From Melioribacter sp. (GTDB lineage Bacteria > Bacteroidota > Ignavibacteria > Ignavibacteriales > Melioribacteraceae), in NCBI GenBank assembly GCA_023250955.1, contig JAHEZQ010000016.1:1-64000 (forward strand): a stretch of 64,000 bases of DNA. Direction: 5' to 3'. Under the pieces are notes generated by a model that had not been told where the DNA came from, made no database searches, and worked only from the letters and a program-made list of their open reading frames with translations. The position numbers and the translations under genes were made by a program. This document shows, piece by piece, positions 1-9,440 of the stretch. Within the stretch, counting starts at the first letter, position 1. Each line of letters opens with the position of its first letter.

Positions 1-80
1 AACAAAAATTGCATTTGAGACGCTGTGTTTCTAAATTAACCGCCTAAATTTTTACTATTTCTAAAGCGGAGGTTGTTTTT

Positions 81-2168
81 ATGCCTATGATGGCGCGGAT
101 GAGAAGTTTAGCCCCTTGGTTTATGCTTACGGTAGGCGGTATTTTTGTTCTATTCATGGTTCTATCCGATTCAAAAGTTACAGATTTTTTGCGTTCACAG
201 AAGCAAAATATAGGTTCTGTTGATGGCGAGGATGTTACTTATCAAGAATATTCAAGTTTAGTTGATAGAGCTAAGAAAAATCAAGAAGAAGCATCAAAAC
301 AAACCATTGATGAATCTCAAATGGATTATTTCAGAGATCAAGTTTGGGATGCACTTGTTACACAGAAATTAATGAGTAAGAAAATTAAAGATTTTGGAAT
401 TGTTGTCACTGATAATGAAGTTAGAGAAGCACTTCTCGGTCCAAATCCACCCGCTCAGCTGAGACAACAATTTACAGATTCCACAGGTAATTTTAATCGT
501 CAACTTTATGAAACTGCACTAAGAGATCCGCGGAATAAACAAATAGTAATTACTGTTGAAGAACAGATCAAAGAACAGTTGATCCAGCAAAAATTACAAA
601 ATTATGTTTCCGCTTCAGTAATTGTAAGTGATGAGGAAGCTAAAGATCAATTCATCAAACAGAACATTAAAATGAAAGCAAATTATGTTTGGATTGATCT
701 TAATACTATTCCGGAGAATGAAGTTAAAATTAGCGATGATGAATTGAAAAAATATTATGAAGATCATGCTGAAGATTTTAAGCAAGTTGCCGAAAGAAAA
801 ATAAAATATGTTCTCTTCAACAAAACTGCTTCGAAAGATGATTCGCTGGGTATCAAAAAAAATCTTGAATCAATTGTTACGAAGCTAAAGAACGATACGA
901 CATCATTTAAGAAATATGTTGAACTCTATTCAGAGCGTCCATATTCGAAAGATACCGTTCAACTTTCAACTCTAGTTCCGCAGGTAAGAGATGTTTTGGT
1001 AAAAGCTAAAACAGGTTCTGTTGTTGGTCCGTATAATACATATGAAGGATATGTTGTTTACAAAGTTATTGGTAAAGTAAAATCGAAGAAGGAACAAGTT
1101 AGAGCTTCGCACATTTTAGTTAAAACAACCGGAAATGATAAAGCTGATCTTCAAAAAGCTAATGATATTTATAATCAGTTAATAAAGGGTGCCGACTTTG
1201 CAACTGTTGCAAAAGAAAAATCCGATGACGGAAGTAAATTTCAAGGCGGCGATCTTGGATGGTTTGGGCGCGGACAAATGGTTAAACCGTTTGAAGATGC
1301 ATCTTTTAATGGTAAAATTGGAGTTATCCAAAAACCGGTTAAATCTCAATTCGGTTATCATATAATAAAAGTAATTGACCGTTCTAACGAAGATTTTGTC
1401 TTGGAAAAAATCGTAAATAAAATTCAAGTTTCTGCTTCAACCTCTGATAAACTTTATACAGATGCACAGGATTTTTCATTTATAGCAAAGAAAGACGGAT
1501 ATGAATCAGAAGCAAAGTTGATGAAGTATAATGTTATTGAAACTCCATCATTCAATGAAGAATCACAAGCACTCCCCGGAATAGGAGTTAATCAAGCTAT
1601 TGTAAAATTTGCTTTTGAAAACAGTGTTGGTGAAATAAGTGATGTCTTCAGAGTTCAAGCAGGATATGTGGTTGCGATGGTTTCCGATGTTATTAAACCG
1701 GGCTTGAAAAAATTTGATGATGTAAAAGCACATGTCAAAAATTTTGTCTTAAAAGAAAAGAGACTTGCAAAATCAATATCAATTGCTAAAGACATTCGAT
1801 CAAAAATGAGTGATGCAGGAGATGCTTCAGTTGCCAAATCAATTTGGGCAGCGGCTAAAGTAGATACTACTGCGGAATTTACAACTGTCGGAAATATTCC
1901 AGGAATCGGACGTGAATTTGCATTCTCAGATTATTCATTAGGTGCTGAACTGAATAAATGGTCTCAACCGATTAAAGGAAGTTTGGGTACATATCTGATC
2001 AAAGTAAATTATAGGGTTAAATTTGATCTGGGAACATTTGAGGTTGAAAAATCAACGATCAAGAAACAATTGCTTCAGACTAAGAAGAGCCGCTTTTTTG
2101 GACAATGGATTCAAGACCTAAAGAAAGAAGCGAAAATTGTTGATAATAGATATCACTTTTACCGATAA
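81..2168 (+). CDS. Periplasmic peptidylprolyl isomerase, PpiD/SurA type
   Basis: This 695-residue protein probably helps fold outer-membrane and exported proteins on the periplasmic side of the inner membrane. Residues 10-30 form one hydrophobic anchor, as in PpiD. A SurA-N-like helical region follows (residues about 35-230). A parvulin (PPIC rotamase) domain lies at about residues 338-435, with the hallmark segments RASHILVK, GGDLGWFGRG and FGYHIIKV. The remaining C-terminal part looks like the long PpiD tail. The start is supported by GCGGAGG about 8 bases upstream. A clear hairpin terminator follows the stop, so the gene is probably the end of its transcript. The family call is firm; PpiD versus SurA orthology is not resolved. 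Confidence 0.88.
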   Translation: MPMMARMRSLAPWFMLTVGGIFVLFMVLSDSKVTDFLRSQKQNIGSVDGEDVTYQEYSSLVDRAKKNQEEASKQTIDESQMDYFRDQVWDALVTQKLMSKKIKDFGIVVTDNEVREALLGPNPPAQLRQQFTDSTGNFNRQLYETALRDPRNKQIVITVEEQIKEQLIQQKLQNYVSASVIVSDEEAKDQFIKQNIKMKANYVWIDLNTIPENEVKISDDELKKYYEDHAEDFKQVAERKIKYVLFNKTASKDDSLGIKKNLESIVTKLKNDTTSFKKYVELYSERPYSKDTVQLSTLVPQVRDVLVKAKTGSVVGPYNTYEGYVVYKVIGKVKSKKEQVRASHILVKTTGNDKADLQKANDIYNQLIKGADFATVAKEKSDDGSKFQGGDLGWFGRGQMVKPFEDASFNGKIGVIQKPVKSQFGYHIIKVIDRSNEDFVLEKIVNKIQVSASTSDKLYTDAQDFSFIAKKDGYESEAKLMKYNVIETPSFNEESQALPGIGVNQAIVKFAFENSVGEISDVFRVQAGYVVAMVSDVIKPGLKKFDDVKAHVKNFVLKEKRLAKSISIAKDIRSKMSDAGDASVAKSIWAAAKVDTTAEFTTVGNIPGIGREFAFSDYSLGAELNKWSQPIKGSLGTYLIKVNYRVKFDLGTFEVEKSTIKKQLLQTKKSRFFGQWIQDLKKEAKIVDNRYHFYR

Positions 2169-2173
2169 AAATT

Positions 2174-2203
2174 AAAATCCCGATCTAAATCGGGATTTTT
2201 TTT
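2174..2203 (+). terminator. Rho-independent terminator after the PPIase gene
   Basis: The 11-base arms AAAATCCCGAT and ATCGGGATTTT pair perfectly around a CTAA loop and run into eight T residues. It lies 6 bases after the stop codon. Confidence 0.9.
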
Positions 2204-2247
2204 ACTCTTTAAATTCAACATGTAATTTCTGAATTTCCCTTAGACCA

Positions 2248-2949
2248 ATGATAAAATTTATAAAAATATTATTTCTATTTTCTATTCTACCAGCGATCAT
2301 TTTAGCGCAGGCAAACGGAAAAGATTTTGGAATTTCATTTAATCTAAATTATACAACAACTTCGCAATTATATTTACAACCAGATTCTCCCGATCTGATC
2401 TTAAGAGGGACACACCAGAGCCTTGATGATATTTATAGTTATTCTATAGATGTCCGTTATCAAGTTTCAGAATCAATTATTCTTGGTATAGGTTCGGAAT
2501 CAATAAAAACAACTTTTGATAATAGTATTAATCTTGGCGGAATTAGAGTTTCGATGAAAGATGGTTATAAAATGATTCCAGTTGAATTTTCTGTGTATTA
2601 TTTAATTCCATTTTCAACTGAAAGATTTAAGTTTTATATGGGCGGAGGATTTGGATTATATATTGGCGAACAAATTCGTGAACTAGGAGATGTATCTATT
2701 TCAAACGAAAGTAAAAAGATCGGCTATGGAATTAATGTATCTATAGGAATGGATTTTTTAGTTAATCAGTTTTTATCAATCAGAACACAAATGCGGTTTC
2801 GGGATCCGGAATTTGAAATGGAAAGTAAATACTCCGACACTACAGTTAACTATAATGGGAAATCGTATATTCTGCCTACAGAAAAATTTACTTCAAAAGT
2901 AAATATTGATGGAATTACATTTGCAATTGGAGCTGTAATTAATTTATAG
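2248..2949 (+). CDS. Secreted outer-membrane beta-barrel-like protein
   Basis: The 233-residue product starts with a typical signal peptide (MIKFIKILFLFSILPAIILA, cut near AQA). The mature part has alternating hydrophobic/polar strands, glycine-rich turns (MGGGFGLYIGE) and ends in a short hydrophobic strand, AIGAVINL. This is the general look of a small OmpA/OprF-type or porin-family beta-barrel of Bacteroidota. I do not recognise a specific family. The Shine-Dalgarno sequence is weak, but ATG at 2248 places the signal peptide exactly at the N-terminus. It stands alone between a terminator and aroK. Confidence 0.65.
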   Translation: MIKFIKILFLFSILPAIILAQANGKDFGISFNLNYTTTSQLYLQPDSPDLILRGTHQSLDDIYSYSIDVRYQVSESIILGIGSESIKTTFDNSINLGGIRVSMKDGYKMIPVEFSVYYLIPFSTERFKFYMGGGFGLYIGEQIRELGDVSISNESKKIGYGINVSIGMDFLVNQFLSIRTQMRFRDPEFEMESKYSDTTVNYNGKSYILPTEKFTSKVNIDGITFAIGAVINL

Positions 2950-3041
2950 CAAACAGTCCTATCCTCTTCTAAAACATTCTTTAAAATTATCCATCCGTAT
3001 TCTTTATATTACGTATCAGATGTTAGTAATTAGCAATTTAT

Positions 3042-3593
3042 ATGAACGAAAAGAGAATTTATTTAACCGGATTTATGACGAGCGGGAAAAGTACGCTGGG
3101 TCCTATTCTTGCGAACGTACTGGGCATGGAGTTTTTTGATCTTGATAAAGAAATTGAAGAAAAAGAAAAACAAACTATAGTAGAGATCTTTGAAAAGAAG
3201 GGGGAATCATACTTCCGTGAGGTTGAACACGGTGTTTTGAAAGATCTTTCAAAAAAAAATTTTGTCGTAATATCACTTGGCGGCGGGACAATAACAAATA
3301 AAATTAATTTTGATCTTTTACGGTCAACAGGCAAGATTATTTATTTAAAAGTTTCACCAAATAATTTATATAAAAGATTGAAAAACAAAATTGATCGTCC
3401 GCTGTTTAGAGATCTTGTTTTGGGGGAAAAATCAGAAGAAGATTTTCTAGAAAAGATAAAAGAGCTCTTGGAAAAAAGAAAAGAATATTATGAAAAAGCA
3501 GATCTTATCATTGAAACAGATTTGCAGCCGATAGGAAGAACAGTTGATAAAACCGCAAATAAAATAATGGCTCTCTTTAATGAAAAAAGTTGA
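3042..3593 (+). CDS. aroK: Shikimate kinase
   Basis: This 183-residue P-loop kinase should phosphorylate shikimate at the 3-hydroxyl in the common aromatic pathway, in the cytoplasm. The Walker A loop is visible at residues 10-18 (GFMTSGKST). It is followed by the shikimate-binding DLDKEIE segment near residue 34, the FREVE motif near 58, the Gly-rich SLGGGT near residue 79 and the lid region with DRPLF near residue 117. Length is normal for AroK. Its 3' end overlaps aroB by 14 bases, so the two genes are almost certainly translationally coupled. Confidence 0.95.
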   Translation: MNEKRIYLTGFMTSGKSTLGPILANVLGMEFFDLDKEIEEKEKQTIVEIFEKKGESYFREVEHGVLKDLSKKNFVVISLGGGTITNKINFDLLRSTGKIIYLKVSPNNLYKRLKNKIDRPLFRDLVLGEKSEEDFLEKIKELLEKRKEYYEKADLIIETDLQPIGRTVDKTANKIMALFNEKS

Positions 3594-4674
3594 AGTTAAT
3601 ATTCCAGGCAAAAATTACTCCGTTTTGATTGAACAGCATTTATTTGACCGGTTGGAAAAAATTATTCTCTCAAAGAAATCGAACAAGAATCTATTCATTG
3701 TAATTGACAAAAAAGTTTTGGAGCTTCATAGAACTAAAATTATTCGCTTCGTTTCAAATTTCCCGGGGAAATACTTCATCCATGAATTTGTTTCTGATGA
3801 ATCTAATAAAAGCTTCACATCTGCAGATAAAATGTATAGCAATTTAATCTCGCAAAAATTTGGTCGCGACACACTTATGCTTGCAATTGGAGGCGGGATA
3901 ACGGGTGATATAGCCGGTTTCGTTGCTTCTACATTTGCAAGGGGAATACAGTTCATTCAAATTCCCACAACACTCCTTGCCGCTATTGATAGTTCTATCG
4001 GCGGTAAAACTGGAATTAATTTTAGCGAAACGAAAAATATTATAGGTACATTTTATCAGCCAGAGATGGTTTTAATTGATACCGGATTTTTGAAAACTTT
4101 ACCAGAAGAAGAGATAATCTGCGGAATCGGGGAGATATTAAAATATGCTTTTTTAATTGACCAGAAATTTTTTGTTACGCTGAGAAATAATTTATCTAAA
4201 TTGATCAAACTTGATGCTTCATTTACATCAAAAATTATTGAATTATGTATCCAATTTAAGGGAGATATTGTTGTTGCCGATGAAAAGGAAGGAAGCCTAC
4301 GAAAGATTTTGAATTTAGGACATACATTTGCTCATGCAATCGAGATTGAACAAAACTACAAAATCAAACATGGGAAAGCAGTTATTATAGGATTAGTCTG
4401 TGCGTTAGATCTTTCCCGGAGGATGGAGATATTAGATAAAAAACTTTTTGAAGAATATTTACAGCTTCCTCTTTTATTGAGAAATTTTATTTCAATAGAT
4501 AATTTTGATGCAGACCATATTTATGAAGTGATGAAACGTGATAAAAAAGGTAACAATAATAGTATAAAATTTGTTTTGATAAATTCTATCGGAGAGATTT
4601 TAGTTGATGTTGAAGCCGAAGAAAGTGAAGTGCTTCAATCAATACAGCAGGGAATCGGTTATTTCAAAAAGTAG
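3580..4674 (+). CDS. aroB: 3-dehydroquinate synthase
   Basis: The 364-residue enzyme converts DAHP to 3-dehydroquinate using NAD and a divalent metal. Visible family motifs are the NAD-binding GGGITGDIAGF (about residue 104), QIPTTLLAAIDSSIGGKTGIN (here split: QIPTTLL, then SIGGKTGIN, about residues 126-146), the catalytic/metal region KYAFLID, and the metal-binding NLGHTFAHAIE (about residue 246). It overlaps the end of aroK by 14 bases, and ATG at 3580 sits in a GAAAAAAG context within aroK. Together they supply two of the seven shikimate steps; the other genes are not in the window. Confidence 0.95.
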   Translation: MKKVEVNIPGKNYSVLIEQHLFDRLEKIILSKKSNKNLFIVIDKKVLELHRTKIIRFVSNFPGKYFIHEFVSDESNKSFTSADKMYSNLISQKFGRDTLMLAIGGGITGDIAGFVASTFARGIQFIQIPTTLLAAIDSSIGGKTGINFSETKNIIGTFYQPEMVLIDTGFLKTLPEEEIICGIGEILKYAFLIDQKFFVTLRNNLSKLIKLDASFTSKIIELCIQFKGDIVVADEKEGSLRKILNLGHTFAHAIEIEQNYKIKHGKAVIIGLVCALDLSRRMEILDKKLFEEYLQLPLLLRNFISIDNFDADHIYEVMKRDKKGNNNSIKFVLINSIGEILVDVEAEESEVLQSIQQGIGYFKK

Positions 4675-4686
4675 AATATCCTTTCT

Positions 4687-6429
4687 ATGTGCGTAAATAA
4701 ATTAAAAGAAATTAAATTCTATTCTACAAGCTTGCTCATTCTCATATTCCTACTCGTTACTTTTCTAAAAATTAACGCACAAACTGAAAGAGAAACTCGA
4801 GCAGTTTGGGTTGCAACAAATTTTAGATTGGATTGGCCCCCTCCTACATTTGATCAGGAAAAACAGAAACAAACACTTGTTGATATCTTTGATGACATCA
4901 AATCAAAAAATCTCAACACTGTTTTTTTTCAAGCAGGTATTAACGGAACTGTTTTATTCAAATCGTCATTTGATCCATTCTCACCATATATAACAGGTGA
5001 AGTTGATAAAGAGGGAACATACGATCCGCTGCAATTTGCAGTTGAGCAGGCTCATAAACGCGGATTAGAAATTCATGCTTGGATCAATTGTATAAAATGT
5101 TTTAGCGGAACCGAATTAAGCATATTGAATAATCCGAATCATATTTCTAAACGTAAACCGGAATGGGTTATTGAAGATGTACGTGACGGTCAAAAATCTT
5201 ACTGGCTCGATCCCGGGCTTCCCGAAGTGCGGGAATATCTTTCCGATATGATTGCAGAAATGGTTGAGAAATATGATGTGGACGGGGTTCATCTTGATTT
5301 TCTACGTTATCCCGGTAAAAATTTTGAAGATGAATTTTCTTACAATGTTCACGGAGCGGGATTATCACGCGATGAGTTTAGAAGAAAAAACATAACCGAT
5401 CTTGTTGAACTAATTAATAAAAAGATCAAAGCAGTAAAACATTTTGTAAAACTGGGTGTAGCGCCTATCGGAATTTTTAAAAATGAAAATGGAATTAGCG
5501 GCTGGGAAGGCTATTCGGAAGTATATCAGGATTCACGCGAATGGCTTAAACGTGGGTTGGTTGATTATGTTGCTCCGCAAATCTATTGGGGATTCGATGA
5601 TAACCCGCGCTTCGGATTAGTTGCGAAAGAATGGACTGAAAATTCATTCGGCAGAAGCATCGTTCTCGGAATTGGAGCTTACAAACCGAATGTAAAATCT
5701 GAGATGGATGCAATGATTCAATATTCACGCAGCATTAATGCGGCAGGTGTAGCCTTTTTCCGTTATCAAAACATCAAAGATGTAGAATTCAATTCTTTTC
5801 AGTACAAAACTTATCCTGCCGCAATGTCCTGGCTTGATGGAATATATCCCGATTCACCGACAGAACTGAATTTCAAAAAGAGTGAGACAAATAAAAATTT
5901 GTTTTCTCTAAGTTGGAATTTTCAAAAAATGAAATCACAAAGCGACAGCGTAAGCTATTTTGCCTTGTACAGTCTGCCAAATTCCAATTCTGAACTTCTT
6001 CCGGATTATCTTTTCGATGTAATTCCGGCAGATAGAACATCCCTTACACTTGCTATAGATAGACCGCGCCGGGTTAATTATTACTACACGCTAAAATCAG
6101 TAAGTAAATTGTGGAATGAAAGTATTGAATCATCTAATGTTATAGAAATAAAATTTCCGGAATTGAACACACTTGCACAGCTTGATGATATTCTAGCAAA
6201 ACCTGTTTTAATAAAGGACCAATCCGGTAATTCAAATATTCTTCTTAATTCTAAAGAGAAAGAAAAAATTGAAATCTATGGTACAAAAGGAAATGAGAAT
6301 GAAATTATTTTAAGTGAAAATATTCTTCCAGGTAAAAATATTTTATCACTCGGGAAAAATTTGTCCGGCTATCAATTATTGAAAATCAATTTTCGATTAT
6401 CTAATCGGGAAGTTGAGTTAAAGCTATAA
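4687..6429 (+). CDS. Secreted glycosyl hydrolase-like protein, GHL10/DUF187 family
   Basis: This 580-residue protein has a hydrophobic export signal (about residues 13-31, ending INAQ). A TIM-barrel domain of the glycosyl hydrolase-like 10 (DUF187) family follows. The conserved blocks are RAVWVATNF, NTVFFQAG, RGLEIHAWIN, GVHLDFLRYPG (with acidic residues at the barrel mouth), YVAPQIYWG and VAFFRYQN. The last 200 residues look like a fibronectin III-type module plus a C-terminal beta domain. Homologues are thought to act on cell-wall or polysaccharide substrates, but the substrate is unknown. It starts 12 bases after aroB, so it may be cotranscribed. Confidence 0.85.
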   Translation: MCVNKLKEIKFYSTSLLILIFLLVTFLKINAQTERETRAVWVATNFRLDWPPPTFDQEKQKQTLVDIFDDIKSKNLNTVFFQAGINGTVLFKSSFDPFSPYITGEVDKEGTYDPLQFAVEQAHKRGLEIHAWINCIKCFSGTELSILNNPNHISKRKPEWVIEDVRDGQKSYWLDPGLPEVREYLSDMIAEMVEKYDVDGVHLDFLRYPGKNFEDEFSYNVHGAGLSRDEFRRKNITDLVELINKKIKAVKHFVKLGVAPIGIFKNENGISGWEGYSEVYQDSREWLKRGLVDYVAPQIYWGFDDNPRFGLVAKEWTENSFGRSIVLGIGAYKPNVKSEMDAMIQYSRSINAAGVAFFRYQNIKDVEFNSFQYKTYPAAMSWLDGIYPDSPTELNFKKSETNKNLFSLSWNFQKMKSQSDSVSYFALYSLPNSNSELLPDYLFDVIPADRTSLTLAIDRPRRVNYYYTLKSVSKLWNESIESSNVIEIKFPELNTLAQLDDILAKPVLIKDQSGNSNILLNSKEKEKIEIYGTKGNENEIILSENILPGKNILSLGKNLSGYQLLKINFRLSNREVELKL

Positions 6430-6510
6430 TATCTTATTCAGAGTTTCTTATTGCATGGAACATTAATAAACATTGATGAGTCTAACCACAAAATAATAGA
6501 TCACATAAAA

Positions 6511-7077
6511 ATGTCGAAAACAAAAATTCAACCATCGAAAAAACAATCCAGAAAAAATTTATGGATGCAAATTACCGTTGTTGTAGTATTAATAGCATTC
6601 GTTGCATATTTTATTTTATCGAATGTACTGGTTAATAATAAAACTAAAACTAGCGATCTGGAAAAAGCAATGGAAAATAGAACAGCATATTCGTTTGTTA
6701 AAGAAGGTGATCTTTCATTCACTAATCTTAATGGTGATTCAATCGCTCAATTAGAAATTGAAATTGCAGATGACAGTCAACAGCGGGAAACGGGATTAAT
6801 GTTCCGTGATAAGATGGGTGAGACTCAAGGAATGTTATTTATATTTGACAACGAAGAACCGCAGGCATTTTGGATGCACAACACAGTTCTTCCACTCGAT
6901 ATAATTTATGTTAACTCAAACATGGAAATTGTTCACATTGCTAAAAACGCTAAACCGTATGATGATAAATCACTTCCTTCCGTTAAGCCCGCTCAATATG
7001 TAGTGGAAGTTAATGCAGGATACTGCGATAAAATTGGAATTCAAGAAGGTGATAAAATTGTGTGGAGAAGGAATTGA
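6511..7077 (+). CDS. Membrane-anchored DUF192 protein
   Basis: I start this 188-residue protein at ATG 6511. An upstream in-frame TTG at 6451 would only add a polar, unlikely extension. It has a basic N-terminus, one transmembrane anchor (ITVVVVLIAFVAYFILSNV, about residues 20-38) and a DUF192 domain (about 75-186). The domain carries QRETGLMFRDKM, GMLFIFDNEEPQAFWMHNT, LPLDIIYV and YVVEVNAGYC. DUF192 proteins are small extracytoplasmic proteins of unknown biochemical role, often exported. The gene faces the T9SS gene tail to tail. Confidence 0.88.
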   Translation: MSKTKIQPSKKQSRKNLWMQITVVVVLIAFVAYFILSNVLVNNKTKTSDLEKAMENRTAYSFVKEGDLSFTNLNGDSIAQLEIEIADDSQQRETGLMFRDKMGETQGMLFIFDNEEPQAFWMHNTVLPLDIIYVNSNMEIVHIAKNAKPYDDKSLPSVKPAQYVVEVNAGYCDKIGIQEGDKIVWRRN

Positions 7078-7100
7078 TTTTAATGTGATAGGTCAAACGT

Positions 7101-7131
7101 GAGAAGTGAAAGGATTGAAATTTTACTTCTC
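7101..7131. terminator. Hairpin between convergent genes
   Basis: GAGAAGTGAAA and TTTTACTTCTC pair with one G-T wobble around a 9-base loop. It sits between the stop codons of the DUF192 gene and the convergent T9SS gene, and A/T runs flank it on both sides. It may work in both directions, or be a decayed intergenic repeat. Confidence 0.5.
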
Positions 7132-7156
7132 ATTTCTAGCCTCTTACCTCCAGCAT

Positions 7157-9250
7157 TTATTTCATCAACACAGATTTCTTGGTTTCACTAAACGATCCTG
7201 CTTGCAATCTGTAAAAATAAACCCCGCTTGAAAAATTACCTCCATCAAATTTTACTTCATAGTTACCGGGTTGTTTTTCTTCGTTAATAAGAGTTGCAAC
7301 CTCTCTTCCGAGCATATCATAGACTTTTAGAGTTACATGTTGTAGAGACGTTGCGTGCAACGTCTCTACTGAAATTGAATATTTTATTGTTGTGGTTGGG
7401 TTGAACGGGTTCGGGTAGTTTTGGGAAAGATTATATTCTCTCTGCAACATTACATTGTTATTTTCTTCCACAAACGTTACACCGCCATTAGTAGTTTTAA
7501 TAATTGTACCATTTTCACCAACGGCCCAACCAATTGTTGGAGAGATGAAAAAAACTGATGTTAGACGACTATAAATGCCTGTTTGATAAGTATTCCAGTT
7601 TAATCCTCCATCAGTTGTTGTTAATATTGTACCATTTTGGCCGACTGCAAAACCGTTTATTGTCGAAGTAAAATATACTGATTGCAACGCAGTATTAATA
7701 TCTAGTGAATTCCAGTTTAAGCCTCCATCAGTTGTTTTCAGAATAATTCTTGAAGTACTAACAGCCCACCCATCTGTAGACGAAGAGAAATAGACTGACA
7801 CGATATTTTTGGTAGTACCGCTAAATTGTGAAATCCAATTATCACCACCATCTGTTGTTTTAAGTATTGTCCCATTGTCGCCTACAACCCATCCGCTTTT
7901 GGGTGATATGAAATAGATAGAGTTCAACGAATTAGAAATTCCGCTCTGTTTTAATTCCCAGTTTATACCTCCGTCAGATGTTTTAAGTATTTTTCCATTA
8001 CTTCCTACAATCCAGCCAGTCGTTAACGAGAAAAAAAATACCGACTTCAAACTATTTATTATTCCACTCGATTGTGCAAACCAATTAGATCCACCATCAG
8101 TAGTTTTAAGAATTGTTGCAAAATCACCCACAGCCCATCCGGTTGTTGGTGTGATTGAAAAGACTGAGAATAACCAATAGGAAGTTCCACTTTGTTGTGA
8201 ACTCCAGTTTGAACCTCCATCTGATGTTTTAAGTATAGTACCATTACTACCCACTACCCAGCCGGTTGTTGGTGAAGAAAAATTGACTGAGTATAATTCA
8301 TTTGTATTACCGCTTGAAAGTAAATTCCAGTTTAATCCTCTGTCAGTCGTTTTAATTGTGGTTCCATAACTGCCTATTATCCAACCCGTTGTTGGTGAGA
8401 TGAAAAAAATTGAATAAAAATCTTTTGAAGTACCGCTTGGTTGTGAAATCCAATTTAATCCTCCATCTGTTGTCATGAGTATTGTACCATTTGTACCAAC
8501 AGCCCAACCTGTTAACGATGAGATAAAATAGCACGATAATAACCCATATATTGTACTACTTGATTGTTCAGTCCAATTTAAACCTCCATTTATTGTGTTA
8601 ATAATAGTTCCTCCTCCAACAGCCCATCCGATTTCTGCAGAAATAAAATGTGTTGACCTCAATGAATTTGTTGTTCCACTTAATTGTGTTTTCCAATTTA
8701 ATCCACCATCAATAGTTTTAAGTATAGTGCCATTTCCGCCTACAACCCAACCAGTAGTTAATGATGTAAAACAAACCGAGTTCAACCAAACTGATGTTCC
8801 ACTTGTCTGTGAACTCCAGTTTAATCCACCGTCAGTTGTTTTCAATATTGTACCATGATCGCCTACTACCCAACCAGTGGTTGATGATATAAAATAAACA
8901 GACTCCAAATAATTAGTTGTTCCACTTGTCTGTGAAATCCAGTTTAATCCACCATTTGTTGTCTTAAGTATTGTTCCAACATAACCTACAATCCAGCCGG
9001 TTGATGGTGATATAAAAAAATTTGATGTTAAAGCAAACTTAACGTTACTCGATTGTGCACCCCAACTTATTCCCCCATCTGTCGTTTTAATAATTGTCCC
9101 ATAATCACCTGTAGCCCAACCGGTTGTTGATGAAATGAAATATACTGAACTCAAGCTATTACCTTGTGGTAATGGATTTTGCCAAATCCATTGAGCAGAT
9201 AAATTAGCACTGTAAATAAGTGCAATTGTTAGAACCAATTTGAATTTCAT
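7157..9250 (-). CDS. T9SS-exported Ycf48-like repeat (beta-propeller) protein
   Basis: The 697-residue product begins with a signal peptide (about residues 1-20, ending LSAQ). About 14 repeats of 40-44 residues follow, built on the pattern SVYF-S-TTGW-VG-NGTILKTTDGGLNW, typical of Ycf48/photosystem II assembly factor-like and sialidase-like beta-propellers. After a linker at about residue 594, a type A T9SS sorting domain follows: NYPNPFNPTTTIKY, LKVYDMLGREV, GVYFYRLQAG and KKSVLMK. The protein is therefore expected to cross the outer membrane and be attached or released at the cell surface. The ligand is unknown. A palindromic DNA repeat lies in frame within the sorting domain (see separate entry). 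Confidence 0.92.
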   Translation of the reverse strand: MKFKLVLTIALIYSANLSAQWIWQNPLPQGNSLSSVYFISSTTGWATGDYGTIIKTTDGGISWGAQSSNVKFALTSNFFISPSTGWIVGYVGTILKTTNGGLNWISQTSGTTNYLESVYFISSTTGWVVGDHGTILKTTDGGLNWSSQTSGTSVWLNSVCFTSLTTGWVVGGNGTILKTIDGGLNWKTQLSGTTNSLRSTHFISAEIGWAVGGGTIINTINGGLNWTEQSSSTIYGLLSCYFISSLTGWAVGTNGTILMTTDGGLNWISQPSGTSKDFYSIFFISPTTGWIIGSYGTTIKTTDRGLNWNLLSSGNTNELYSVNFSSPTTGWVVGSNGTILKTSDGGSNWSSQQSGTSYWLFSVFSITPTTGWAVGDFATILKTTDGGSNWFAQSSGIINSLKSVFFFSLTTGWIVGSNGKILKTSDGGINWELKQSGISNSLNSIYFISPKSGWVVGDNGTILKTTDGGDNWISQFSGTTKNIVSVYFSSSTDGWAVSTSRIILKTTDGGLNWNSLDINTALQSVYFTSTINGFAVGQNGTILTTTDGGLNWNTYQTGIYSRLTSVFFISPTIGWAVGENGTIIKTTNGGVTFVEENNNVMLQREYNLSQNYPNPFNPTTTIKYSISVETLHATSLQHVTLKVYDMLGREVATLINEEKQPGNYEVKFDGGNFSSGVYFYRLQAGSFSETKKSVLMK
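7342..7369. repeat. Perfect 28-bp palindromic repeat inside a coding sequence
   Basis: GTAGAGACGTTGC and its exact reverse complement GCAACGTCTCTAC flank a central GT. It belongs with two similar GTAGAGACG-type palindromes at 36567-36630. On the minus strand it encodes VETLHATSL within the T9SS sorting domain and keeps the frame open. Confidence 0.9.
7472..9148 (-). repeat. About 14 tandem degenerate repeats of roughly 120-130 bp (coding)
   Basis: Each unit encodes one propeller-type repeat with GTxxKTTDGGLNW. Units are similar but not identical at DNA level, with recurring segments such as CCAGTTTAATCCTCCATC. This looks like old internal duplication under selection and not a recent VNTR. 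Confidence 0.85.
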
Positions 9251-9396
9251 AAAGAACCGCCCCGAAAGTAAGAATGTATTTACGTATCAATAATTATCCT
9301 ACACTTAAAATCTGAAATAAGAAATCTAAGTGCAATGATAAATCTCATCCAATCTGAAAAGTTTTCGTTCTGTATGAAGTATTTGCGGAGAGAAAC

Positions 9397-9427
9397 AAAA
9401 AAGGGCCAAAGTAATTCGACCCTTTTT
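9397..9427 (-). terminator. Terminator of the aconitase gene
   Basis: Read on the minus strand, AAAAAGGGTCGAA pairs imperfectly with TTGGCCCTTTTTT, giving a hairpin followed by a T run. It lies 14 bases beyond the aconitase stop codon. Confidence 0.7.
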
Positions 9428-9440
9428 GGAAATAGCTAAT

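Noticed and set aside
8595..8858. Plus-strand reading frame in the repeat protein gene
   Set aside because: It is antisense to the tandem repeats of the T9SS gene and has no ribosome binding site.
7472..9148. CRISPR-like or VNTR array
   Set aside because: The repeats are coding, degenerate, about 129 bp and without unique spacers.
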